Source of the DNA: Aspidiotus rigidus
Lineage: Eukaryota; Arthropoda; Insecta; Hemiptera; Diaspididae
Direction: 5' to 3'
Length of the DNA: 64,000 nucleotides
Assembly (NCBI GenBank): GCA_035079385.1
Contig: JAVHKY010000027.1
Coordinates: forward strand, 1,612,001-1,676,000
Of the stretch, positions 41,808-53,900 are shown in pieces. Position numbers and translations under genes: made by a program. The notes under the pieces were generated by a model that searched no databases, had not been told where the DNA came from, and saw only the letters and a list, made by a program, of their open reading frames with translations. Every line of letters starts with the position of its first letter. The stretch's first letter is position 1.

Positions 41808-44800
41808 TTACCATTTAAACGAAAAAGTATCATTACACGATGAATTATTTCGACACCATTTTGTTTCTATTAAAGGTGGACAAGGTAAACCTTTACTTTT
41901 CGGATATTTCAAGATGTCACGCTTTCGTCGCATTTCTCCAACACCACATTCCGCACTGCAACTACTCCAATCACCCCATTCGCTAACAATGCAATTTTTG
42001 GTACCTTTTTTTTTTTTTTTTTTTTTTTCCAAGAACAAAAATGAATATAATGTATTCGTGATTATACAAGAACAAGGCAAAAAAGAAAAATTAATAAATA
42101 AATAGGAGAAGTAATGAAAATTGCAACGAAACTTCAAAATATTGCGGATTATAATTTTGAAGCAGTATTATAAGTATACCGGGTGGGGCAGAAAGATGTT
42201 ACCAGTTAAATGGGAGCTTGCGCTAAATCTGTCGTAGCGCAAAAACGCAGAACGTTTGTACAGTTTAAAAGTATAAATTTTGTATCTCGATTTTATCTTT
42301 AATTTGAGCCATACCCGAAGTTTCTCCGACTTTTCTGAGCCAAGTTATGGACCAAAATGTGACAAAAATTGACCAATTTGCCAAAATTTCCAAAAGAAGA
42401 ATCCCCCATTTCCATAGGGTTATTTAGGTATTTTTTTTTTAAATCAGCGTTAAATTTCACTTTCAAATCGGATTAAATAAGAAAGTTTGAACAATTTTTA
42501 ATTTTTATAAATTTTAGAAAATTGATCAATTTTTGGCACATTTTGGACCATAACTAGGCTCAAAAAAGTCGGAGAAACTTCGGGTATGACTCAAATTAAA
42601 GATAAAATTGAGATACAAAATTCGTACATTTAAACTATAAGTACATATACTACTGGTCAGAGCACACTCACCGAGGCTAAAGTTTGGAGTTGTTCCGAAG
42701 TGAATGTTAGATGAACTTCAAGATCTAACGGCTATAGTGGCAGAAGGGAAGGGGGGTGCAAGAAATACGACACAAATTTTTGGTTATGAGACATGAGAGC
42801 TGTCGTCATGAAATGGTTTATTAATCTTAGTGGGTCAGACCCTGGGACGCTTTCCCACTGGGGATTTGACAAAATGGGTTAAATCGACAACAAGAGTCTA
42901 CAGAGGTAGCACGAGATAAGAGCTCAAAGTGTAGACGACAACGTGAAGTAGGAGAGTACGAACTGGACGACTGCACATAGCTGGATGTTCTAACAATTGA
43001 AGCTTGGAGATTTTGTCAGAGGGTATTCACAAGGAACCAGTTTCTTGTGATTGTTCTGAAACTGATTTTTCTAAAAATCGCGTCACATTGGGCAGAGAAT
43101 AGTATTAATTTTCAAGATCCTGTATAGGGTAAGGTTTGGAGTCTGAGGAGTTTTTTGCGGTGCGGTCAACCGCGTCGCACTCTGAAAAATTGATAGGCTC
43201 CGGAAACCAAAGGTAAGTGACAGATGGATGATAAGAGATGGAAAAACGAGTCAAATATAACGATAACTCGATAAGGCTTTACACTTCTGTACTCCTTCTT
43301 CAGGGCGAGAAGTTCGAGTATTAATAGGTATATAATATTCTGTGAGATTATCTACTCACTGTGTTTTTTCCATCTGTAAAAATGTCGACGCGCCTTCATT
43401 TTGGCTTCATGTCTTCTAAAGTAATCATTTATGGACGAATTTGTGTTGGCGGTAGAATAAGAATCAATCCTCGCCGTTGTCACCGATTCCACTTCGCTAG
43501 TTCTGTAACAGGATAAACAAAGCGTATTTATAACTTTTTTATTCTATCCTCTAAACGTAGGTAATCCTGTAAACTCATTAGTCTGTATAGGGTTGATGTG
43601 AGATCAATGTTCTCCGCACGCGTTCGAACAAGTAGCGTCGTTTTAGATAACTAGTACTTAGAATGGATTTTTGCTTCTCCAGGGCTAATACTGAGCCCAC
43701 TACTCGCAGACAGACTGTGAATTTGTGCTCGTGTCTCTTCAGAATACAAGGCTTAAACGTAAGTATAATATTTCGAGGGCGCACAAGCCGTAATCAACTC
43801 TAGATCGTGCTATACTTAGTAGAATTAAGCCTCTTATTTGTATCTACCACAATATATACCTATTTAATAATTATATAGGTGAAGTGAGCTTCATTTATTG
43901 CTTTATAGCAGAAATACGTAGGCCTAATAATTAAAATACGCTTATCGATGATATAAGTATCAACTTTATCCCAAATTACTTTCAAATCGCGAGAGTCTTT
44001 GAAATTCTCTCCAAATTGTCGTCAAGTTACTCACATGTGTATGTCATACGTTATTTCGTTCGATTTCAAGAACATATCAAGTCAAAGACAGGAAACCAAA
44101 TTAGACTTCTAGCTGGACATAATTGCGACAGTACGGTACAATGGTCAGAAAGATCACCTGATAAAAATACTACTGAGTCCACAGCGTTCCATCTCCCGTA
44201 AACCCCCTTTGTGAACACTGTCGCCCCCCAAAATTAAGTTTCTTACAATTTTCTCGAAAACTACTCGCTTTAGAAGAAAAAGTTTCAAACAAACGTTGTT
44301 CCTCTTTGAATTTTTTATAAATATACGACTGTACGTCTGTCCGTTGTCTTCAAAATTGCTGACTAAGCAGTATATTAACAGGGAACCTGTTCTAGGGTGT
44401 TTCTTTTTGAAAAATTTGCCGTTTGCGGTCCAACGTCTGGCCGAAATGAACTTGAAAAAATTTTGGCTCTGTTCTTGAGCTCTATATGGTGGGGGGGGGG
44501 AGGGATGATAAGAGGGGGACTTGGATTTATTTATTTTATTATGACCTTATAATTTCGTCTATTTTACGACCTGACAATTTCGTCAGTGCGTTCGAATGCG
44601 AGCGAACGAGAGTAAAACAATCCCGCGATAATTACCGCTGCACAATACTTAACTGAACTGCCGATTATAGTGGAATACGCTCTTATATGAAAAGACTCCT
44701 CGTGAAAAGACCAATAATGAGACTGATTTAAGACGATCTTTAGAGGAACGATTCTGATTCGCCGATATTAGAAGAAATCACGTTTTACATATTTGTACAT

Positions 44801-47800
44801 CGCTATGATATTTTGAACGAAAAGCGTTTTCGCGACATCTTAACCAATCAGAGACGGCCGTTGATTTTTGCTACTTACATAAATATTCGAGGTATACGAG
44901 AATTCGCACAATACGGCATAACCCTAGCTCATAAAAGGCGACCGAGTTCGCTTGTAGAGGCAGTATGATTACAGTATTAGTATTGTTCTCTTGCATAACT
45001 TAGTAGTTAAACAAACGGCGGTCTTGGTTTTTCCAGTCGCCAGAGTCGAGTACAACAACTTGGTTTCTCCAGTTGTTTATTCAGCATTTTATATAGCCAG
45101 CGTCGCAAGACATTCTTAGGCTCAGTATTTGGTTTCTCCAGTAACCAGTATTGTTGCCTAAAGTCATCAGAATAGCCGAGCGATAATATCGGTTATATTA
45201 TTTGGTTTAAAAGTACATCGAAAGTGAACCGTTAGATAAGGAGGTGAAAGGTGGTTGGTGGTGGGACTTTCAGGGGTTACCTAAACCCCGCTCTTTGGCG
45301 TAGTCGATCGCGCCACGCATTAAAGAAGATCCGAAAAATACCCGTTCGTAACAATTTATTTAATTAATAAATTAATTAATTCATTTATTTTATTTATTTA
45401 TTTATTTATTTATTCACTTATTTATTTATTTATCTATTTACTCATCAAATGTTAGGTTTAAAAATGAGCTTTGTGTATAGAAATCACTAAAATATTCTCT
45501 AAAATAAAAGAAATTACCAATTTCACTAATTTCCAAATTTTAATAAAATATATGAATTTTTCTACTAAATCTCCACTTTTTCTCAATTTTCTCATTTCTA
45601 AAACTGTCTTCAAATGTCAGAAAACCACTCACTAAATTAGAGAATAAGCTAGTGCGCCAAAACAAATATCTGATATCTACTGATGGTCATAAAGGGGGTT
45701 TACGGGAGGTGGGGCGCTGTCGACCCTTTAGTATTTTCATCAGGCGGTCTTCCTGACGACTTCCACTGAAAAAAATGTAATGTCGCAATCATATCCAGCT
45801 AGAGGCCTTTCTTTGCTTAATTTGACTGGACTAACTCTACTATCGTTCGGACAAATTTTGCGGAGGATACTTGAGCGGCAGGATCAATATAGTGTTCGGC
45901 TTATGCGTTCAAGAAAATAATACAAGATCTAATGAAATTTTCTCTTTTACAGGTCACAGTGCCCTGAAAGGCAATAGCGACTCAATATAGTCGATATTAC
46001 TTGCGAGGTATTGTCAGTACAAGAGACAGTGAAACTACCATTTCATGCAATACTTTCACAAATGGTTCGATGCACCTAGTTTGTATACGCAATCATTTTT
46101 TGAAAATATCCGATCGTTTTACCAATTGATACTTGCATAAAATGCTTGGCGTTGAACCTACAGACAACCACGTGTAGGTTTACAGAGATAAGTGATGTGG
46201 AGCTTGGAGGGGTTCAATTGGTATGATTACCTGCACTGTAACTACGATAAGACCAGTGGTGAATTGACTGGGGGGCGTCGGGGGGTCTCTCCCCAGAGAA
46301 CCTCCAAAGACCTGTAGAATCATTAATTTTCGACTAACCAGTAAGCTTCTTTTTGTTTACTTAATAGAAATTCTGTCCTCGAAAATTTTTGGATCCTCAC
46401 AGAGAATTATGGGTAAAACAAATAACGATGCTGGTAGACATCACGATCTAGCAATACTTCTCAATCCCCTAAGGTATTTAAATACTTTACTGCCGTGTAA
46501 ATTCTTTAAAGCAAGTACAGAAAAAATAATCGTTCAGGATAATTTTGTTTCGTGTGTACAAAAATAAATATCACTAGCTCATCCACTAACATAAAGAAGA
46601 CGAGAATTAGAATACTTTTAATGTTGACTGATGAAAATCCTATTGCATTGGGATTTATTCAAGAGCACGTCCTGAAATACGTGAATTCGGTATGCAGGCC
46701 GAACAAGAGTGCTGCACACAGGAAGGGAAAAGAAAATTATTTTCCACACAAAGCACGCGTGCTTCGAAAATGTCTCGGAAAATCGTTTCTTCATGAGTCA
46801 TTGCTTCCAACGTCATGATAATACTTGTTGTGAAACGGAACATAATATCGTTGATCAACGGAGCTGATCTACATTTTTAATGCTGGGAAATTTCTCACTT
46901 TCTCCCTATATTCGCGATTACTTTCCCACTTATTTTAATTGTATTCTACAGCATTTTTACGAGTGATTGACTCTGCTGACTATAAATCTATACAGTGGAA
47001 CGAAGACGATAGAACAGTATTTTGGGCTCTAAAAAAAATACAATGCCAATAGTCCGTCAACAAACCAGAAAACGCCAACACTATCAGTTATCAAAAATTT
47101 GGAAATGTTTGTCAAATGTTGTCCGGGAAAACACTTCGCTCCAAATGTGATAAGCGCGAGCACTATTTGAGAGCGCTTGAATGCCTACCCGGGTTAGGTC
47201 GTATTCATGGTCCTGATACATATTTTCACTTTTTCAACAAGAATTTATGAGTGGACATGGATTCAATCGCTGGTGCTCCCGGGTCATAACCGGATTCTCC
47301 GCGGAAACCACGGGTTTTACGTTTTCTGGCTTATACCGGCTATCTTCCTCTTTTCCTCATCGCTCACCGCGGACACCACGGGTGCAACGCCCTTTTCTCG
47401 TGTCGATCGCCGCGGAAGCCGCGGGCTTGACACTATCTTTCCTTTTTGATAAGACCCCCACTTCTCCTTGTCGCTCGCCGTGGACACCGCGTGTACGTCG
47501 CACTCCTCGGCCTATTCACCGCGGAAACCGTGGGTGTAGACCATCTCCTTCTTCGTTACCCTCCGCGGAAGCCGCGAGTCTGACGCTCTACTCCGTTCAG
47601 CCCGGTGTCGTTGGACATTTTCATTTTCAGCTGCTCGCCACGGAGATCGCGGGCACAGCATCTTCAAATCAACTCTCGTCGAACGCCGCGGAAGCCGCGG
47701 GTTTGACGCTCTCTCTCGTGCTTCAACTCAGGACGCCGTTTCTCTCAGTCCAAATTGCTCCCTTGACTCTAACCACCTCTGTCTATCTGTCCCTTCTTCT

Positions 47801-47854
47801 CACTCTCTCTTTCCTTCTCTCTTTTCTACTCTATTACAACAATGCCAGAAACTG

Positions 47855-47912
<58 letters not shown>

Positions 47913-50900
47913 AATCTGATATCGCATACCGCCAATTCTTCCGCGCCGCTCGGGGTATTCACGAAATCGCACTGTTCCATTAACCGCTTCGTGGCGTACG
48001 GTCCGCCTTGTGCAACAATTATAAGGTAAATTTCAATACCCCATTTTTAAAAAGTGCTACTGTAACCGCTTACCTATTTTTGATCATCTCTTCATTTTTC
48101 AGACGTATTTCTTGCTCTAATTGCTGACCGTCTATTTCCTGATCCACTTCGTTCGAGTCGATATCAAAAGCGTCGTATTTCTGTTGATCGGCGATCTTGA
48201 AGACCTCATATTTTTTCTCGTCTTCGGTTCGGGAGAAAACCTCGCTTAAATCGTAAGCTCGTACCTGAAAATGAAGATAATTGATCGATTTTGATAAACA
48301 TGGATAATGCAGTCCATTCAGGCGTGGATTCAGGAAGAAGGGTTGTTACGTGTAACACCCTACCAAATGATCCATATCTGCTACAACATAAACTTTTCTA
48401 AGGTCTAGAGTAAGATTTTGTAATACATTGGATATCATGTTTGGCTTCCTCGAATCCTCGATCCACGAATATGATGACGTGGTTTTTACATTTTCAAAAA
48501 AATAAACGCTCTTCTAGATAAACATTGGTATCTTTCCTCTCACTTCGACTCATCGGGTGATAAAAAACCGAGGGTCGACTGAATCTTTCTACTGCCAAAA
48601 AGAGAGAGAACGACTTTTTACCAGAACAAGATGACGATGCTTTTAATTTTGAACGTAGGTAAATTCCGGATAAAATAAATACCGTCGAGCCGATAGAGGC
48701 TCGAACACGGCGTTGAAACGGGAAAAATATAACGTGCAGCCGCGCCGTGGATCACAAAAATTACTCTTCGTAAATAATTCTCGACTTTCAGTCGGTAGGT
48801 GTGGTATATTCGTATAATAGAGAACAATTTGCCGAAATTTACAATAAAATTCTTCGCCGCGTCGATTCATCAAAGTCAGTGAATACCGCGCGTGATGCGA
48901 ACGAGATTTCCTTACACGGATAAGAGAGAGAGAGAGAGAAAAAAAAAAAAGAAAAGAAAATAAATATATAATAGAATGAAAAAAATGCGCGGATTTCCTT
49001 CAAACAGCAGTGTACTCACCCCGAATTTTCGCTTTTCTTCTTTTTTACATGCATTTGCACGACTTTCGTATTATTACAATGGTTCCCATCAAATTGACTT
49101 GGCGTATACCGCGGGATCACGCGGCTTATCGCGCGCGAATTCTAACCTGTGCCTTCTGTGCGTGAATGCAGTCACCCGATAAATTTTAAACTTTGTTTCA
49201 TTTCCACTTTATTGGCTTTTTCCAACTCATTTAATTTCGCAACGAAATATACGATATCGAATTCGCATTCTTGGAATCGCGCTCCCTCCCTGACCTATCA
49301 GCCGCCGCTGCCGTTCTTACGAAGCGAAGGCATTCTCATCATTTGTATACACACAGTACAAAAGCCAAAGAAAACAATCCGATCACCGAGCTTCGTCGCA
49401 GCATCCTCAAATGAGGTTTATTTAAAGGGTACATACCCGAGACTATTACGTAGATTTTGATAAAATTTGGCAACATTTACACAGCTTTTATTCGCGATTC
49501 TCGGATGCTTTAGAAAAAGCTACTATTCGCTGTGTAACTAATGATGAAGCGTTTGTCTGAGTTTTAACGAGTAGGAGGAGTGAAATTGACTTCTAGAGTT
49601 GACTTTTTCCCGAGGTGCATATGGCCAGCCCCTTTTCCCGATGACTTAAAATTACGCCGCAGAAAGACTAATCCTTGGGCTGGTTTAAGCCATCAAATTT
49701 TTTGTTTGTTCTGTCTCCTTCTCTTCTCTGGAAACTGAATCACAGTAGATCGTCTGTATGCAATTGAGAGAGAAACAGACTACTTTTACGAACCTGGACC
49801 TTGTTATCCGAAAACGAGATGAAATGCAGAAACTCTACTATACATGATTTTTTGGAGTTAAGCGAACACAACCCATGATAGAAGAAAGTGCTGAAGTTGT
49901 TTTTTTGTTTTTCTCGACGATAAAACAAAGTGTAAGTGTTTTATGTTTCCTCGTCAGCTATATCTCTTCTATCCTCAACTTTCATTCTTGACTGATTTTC
50001 GACATTTTTTGTCGCACTGCGATATAAATGATTATAAAATTGTAGAGGGTGATTTTTTTTTCCTTCATTGTTATGTATTACAGTATTGCGTGAGAAGTGA
50101 ACGGAAAAACGGACAGCATTTTTTGTGTTCTTGATGGGTGCCCATAGAAGGGAATAGTTATAACGAAATAAAAAACTTAAATGATACGGAACACGGAAAA
50201 AAAATTCACAAGTGACTGAGTTCTTATCTCGAAACAAGAGTTCGACCAGTTAAACAAGTCGCAAATATTATATTTTGTAAACTGAATAATGGTATCTTAT
50301 TTTCGAATGTCAAGTACGGCCCCTTCAAGCTGTATAGATTATTAGGAGAGGAACTAAGGAGAATTTCTTGTATTGAACTGTATGTGATAGGAGGGGACTT
50401 GGAATATTTTCGATCATTATGTTTTTTCTTCACTTCTCTCATTTTCTGTATTATAATGAAAAAAAATATACCTTAGACGTTACATACCGAGAATATTAGT
50501 TTTTTTTCTTCGTATATTTGTCATGTTATCGTGGATTGGAAATGACAGTTATTGTTCGGATTTAATCGTTCACAATATTTGTACCGATTTATTCGAATAA
50601 TAAAAGCAAAAAACAGGATTATGTGGAAAAAACCGAGATGCACATCAGTTTGAAAGACAGTAAGAGTAGACAGAAAATATTATACTCCGTAAAAGAAAAG
50701 GGAAAAAAAAACAAAACAAAATAAAACAAGAAAGAAAAACTACTCAAGCAATAAAGAAAAATTTCCGAAATAGATAATTAAAATTATGGAAAACCTTGTG
50801 ACTACTCGTTGTAGTATTGAGAATGGCGCGATGCGGAAAATTTTCCAAGTTTCTCCCCCCCATAGGGTTTGAAAGTCAAATTCTCTCTCTCCTCCTTTCT

Positions 50901-53900
50901 CTCTCTCTGTCTCTTTCACACTTACAGTTCGGGAGCAAGAAATTCTTGTTCCAAAGCTCTATTTTGGCGGAGTCAATTAAATAGAGATCATGTTTCATGT
51001 CTACGAGTAAGTGACCTCACTTTCTTACTCTCGGGATCAAACGACTTTATGAATGCTGTTGACGTCACAGGCAGCTATTATGGATGGTTATCACTCACCA
51101 ACAAATGACGTCATCAGCTTGGGCTCTCTGTTCTTTATTCTCTTCTATTCTCGGGATCAGTCACTCTGCTTGTATGCCTCCCAACAGTCTCCATTACACC
51201 AGGCCTAATAGCGATACTGCTCGAGTCTTCCTTATACTAGACCTCTGAATGACGGCTGATAACAAGATACTTGCAGATTTTAGGATTGAGTACTACTACT
51301 TAGTCTCCATTATACTGGGCTATTCAGTATACCAAACACTACTAGGCCTACTATTAACCTTCATGAAGTCAGTTTTACCAGATGGTGGTGATAAAATATC
51401 ACCTATTCCTTTGGTTGGAGGAGCCTAAAATCGTCAAGTACAAAATTGCTGTCGCTGAACCCATGAAGTAGCCCAAAATCGCCAACAATCGCCAGTTTTG
51501 GTTGTCAAAGCGCCCAATTGGCGACAAAAAATCGCCAAATTTCATGTAGTCCAATTGGCTTGTAGGAGCCAATAGCATTTTCTCAGGAGCCAAAATATCT
51601 TTTGTGATGCTCAATTGGCGCTTTATAGCGTAACCTGGTCACACTGTGTGAAGCAGACCTAACATAAGACTTATATACAGCAGTAAAAGCCTTTAAACCA
51701 CTTACAGATTACGAAGATAAGGAAAGGTGGATTGAAATCGCAAATTTCAGAGTTAGGATCGGAGTCAAGGTTGATGACGTCATAGTTTACAGTAAAGAAA
51801 GAGAAGGGATACAGTATACAGGATTATTAGTGAGTGGGGGGAACTCGCAGGGTGGTGTGAACTAAAATTTTGGAATTACGGGTCAAGATTCAAGACTTGT
51901 GAAACTCGCAGATTTTCAGAATCATATTTAACGAAGGTGAAAAAATAAATTATTCAAAAAGAACAAATTTATTAATTCGAATGAATTTACAAACCGCATG
52001 AACATTAAATAATACAGGCTGAGCCAGCTTTCGGCTAAAAAGCCATTATCAAAGCAATACGAAGCACTGTTCTTTTTGAATAATTTATTTTTTCACCTTC
52101 GTTATCAGTATGTGCCGTAATTTAGAAGGAAGGATTAATTCTATCATATTTAAGTTTCCAAGATATGGGAAGGGGAGCAACCGGTGGGAAGGGTAAATTT
52201 CGGAGTCAGGAACTACGATTCGGGAAACTTCAGGAGGGATGTGTTTTTTTGGGGGGAAGGCCAATTCAAAGGGGTGGTGTGAACTTGTAAATTTTGGAAT
52301 TAGAAGCTAGGATTCAGGAAAGATATGAAACATGTTAAAAGAGAGGAAAAGGGAAGAGAGGGAGAGTAGTGAGAAATATCAAACGAATAATGGACGGCAG
52401 ACGATTTTCACGAAATAATCCAGAAAGGAAGAGACTGAAATCAAAGGAAAAAAGTAACGATACATAGTGGAATAACCTCGGTGAGCTCCAAATTTACTCG
52501 CGCTATTTCGACTCAGAGTCGACTTAAAATCGACGTCAATTTGATTCGACGCAGTTCCGCTCAGCGCGTCTACCCAAAATGACCGAAGGTCGACCGTTCC
52601 TCCTTACCATCGACTCATCCTCGACGTCAACAATTGAGTCAACTACTGGTTTTATAGATTGATGTCGATCCAAAATCGACGTCGACACGGTGTCAATTTC
52701 GAGTGCATAATCTGAGAAGAGTATCAAAACTGAAATTTTCAATGACCCTCATTATATTACAATTACGATTGCGCATTCTGTCTACGAGTAGTAAAGTCAC
52801 CAAACAGAAAGAATGCTATAACGAGGTGACAGGGCATCGACTCAAGATCAACTCCGATTTGAGGTTGATCAGCGTACATTCTCAAAAAACTAAAAAGCGA
52901 TTATTAATCAATCCAACAAAGCAGTCGATTTCAGATCGATAAAAAACTTGAAGAAGTCGACTCGAAATTGATTCCAGTTCGATTCCTACTTCAATTCGAG
53001 CAGCGTGCATTCCAAGAAAACTAAGGCGTCGATTTCTGGTCGATTTAAAAATAAGGAGAAGACGACAAGAAATCGCTCCAGATTTTTGGCGATTTCAACA
53101 ACAACAACCAGCATTACCAGAAAACTAACAGTGCAGTCGATTTCAAATTTCGGGAGTCAATTCGAAAACGATCTAAAATCGATGTGGCAAATGAGTAGAA
53201 ACAACAACAACGTGAACCTGATATCGACATCGACTTCAGTAATATGTTAACGTAATTTAGTGCCAAGACTTTTAAAGACATGAATTCTCGGTCGATTGGA
53301 CGTCGACTCTCGGTCGACGCTGGGTAGTTGACTTGGTTTACAATAAACAATCTACGAGTAAATCAAAATATAAAGTAGAGCAGGCATGGGCAACCTACAG
53401 CCCGCGAAGGGCTCCAGTCCGGCCCGCAGCGACTCATGAAATGTATTACAAAAAACGAACTTTCACTGAAGCATCAAAATTCTTAGCATACTTTGACTCG
53501 TAATGGCGTTCAACATTTGTGACCTGTCACGAAGAAATCGACTTATAAAATTAGTAGAGGCCGGTCTCTTACCAGTCCTCTGAGAGGAAGGTAGTTAGAA
53601 CAAAAAGAAAAAAGGGCAGAAGAATATGAAAAAATGATCAACCATCGTAATTCCAAATGAGAGGGGGGAGAGGGAGTTGGTGGCGTACAGTGTTCGGAGA
53701 AAAAAAAGTTCAAAACAACTGATCAACATGTTTTGCGGGTCAAGCGAGAGACCAGAAGCGTCTTATTTACCAAATCAGAGAGCGACTCGCCTTATTAAAG
53801 CCGATTAGTAAACCCACGTACTATTCTACAACCAAGATGCATGGATGAATCGAAACCATGGTCCATTAAACTTTTATGTTATTTGAAGGATGTGCAGTTC

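Larger units (their letters stand above)
44040..45860. mobile_element. 1.8-kb inverted-repeat unit inside mindin intron 5
   Basis: The left arm (about 44080-44210) and right arm (about 45690-45815) are inverted. Shared words include CTAGCTGGA.AT.ATTGCGAC, CCTGAT.AAAATACTA and CCCGTAAACCCCCTTT. The interior contains an AAGTCC-family copy (about 44390-44525), a segment that looks like a retroelement LTR (44580-45355) and a (TTTA)n microsatellite, so it is a composite. Confidence 0.65.

Noticed and set aside
46552..46818. 88-codon plus-strand frame in a mindin intron
   Set aside because: No recognised motif, no splice or start context that would support it, and an antisense frame of similar length exists.
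47247..48029. 260-codon plus-strand frame in a mindin intron
   Set aside because: It runs through the CCGCGG minisatellite and the (CT)n tract; it has no conserved domain and repeats follow the DNA unit.
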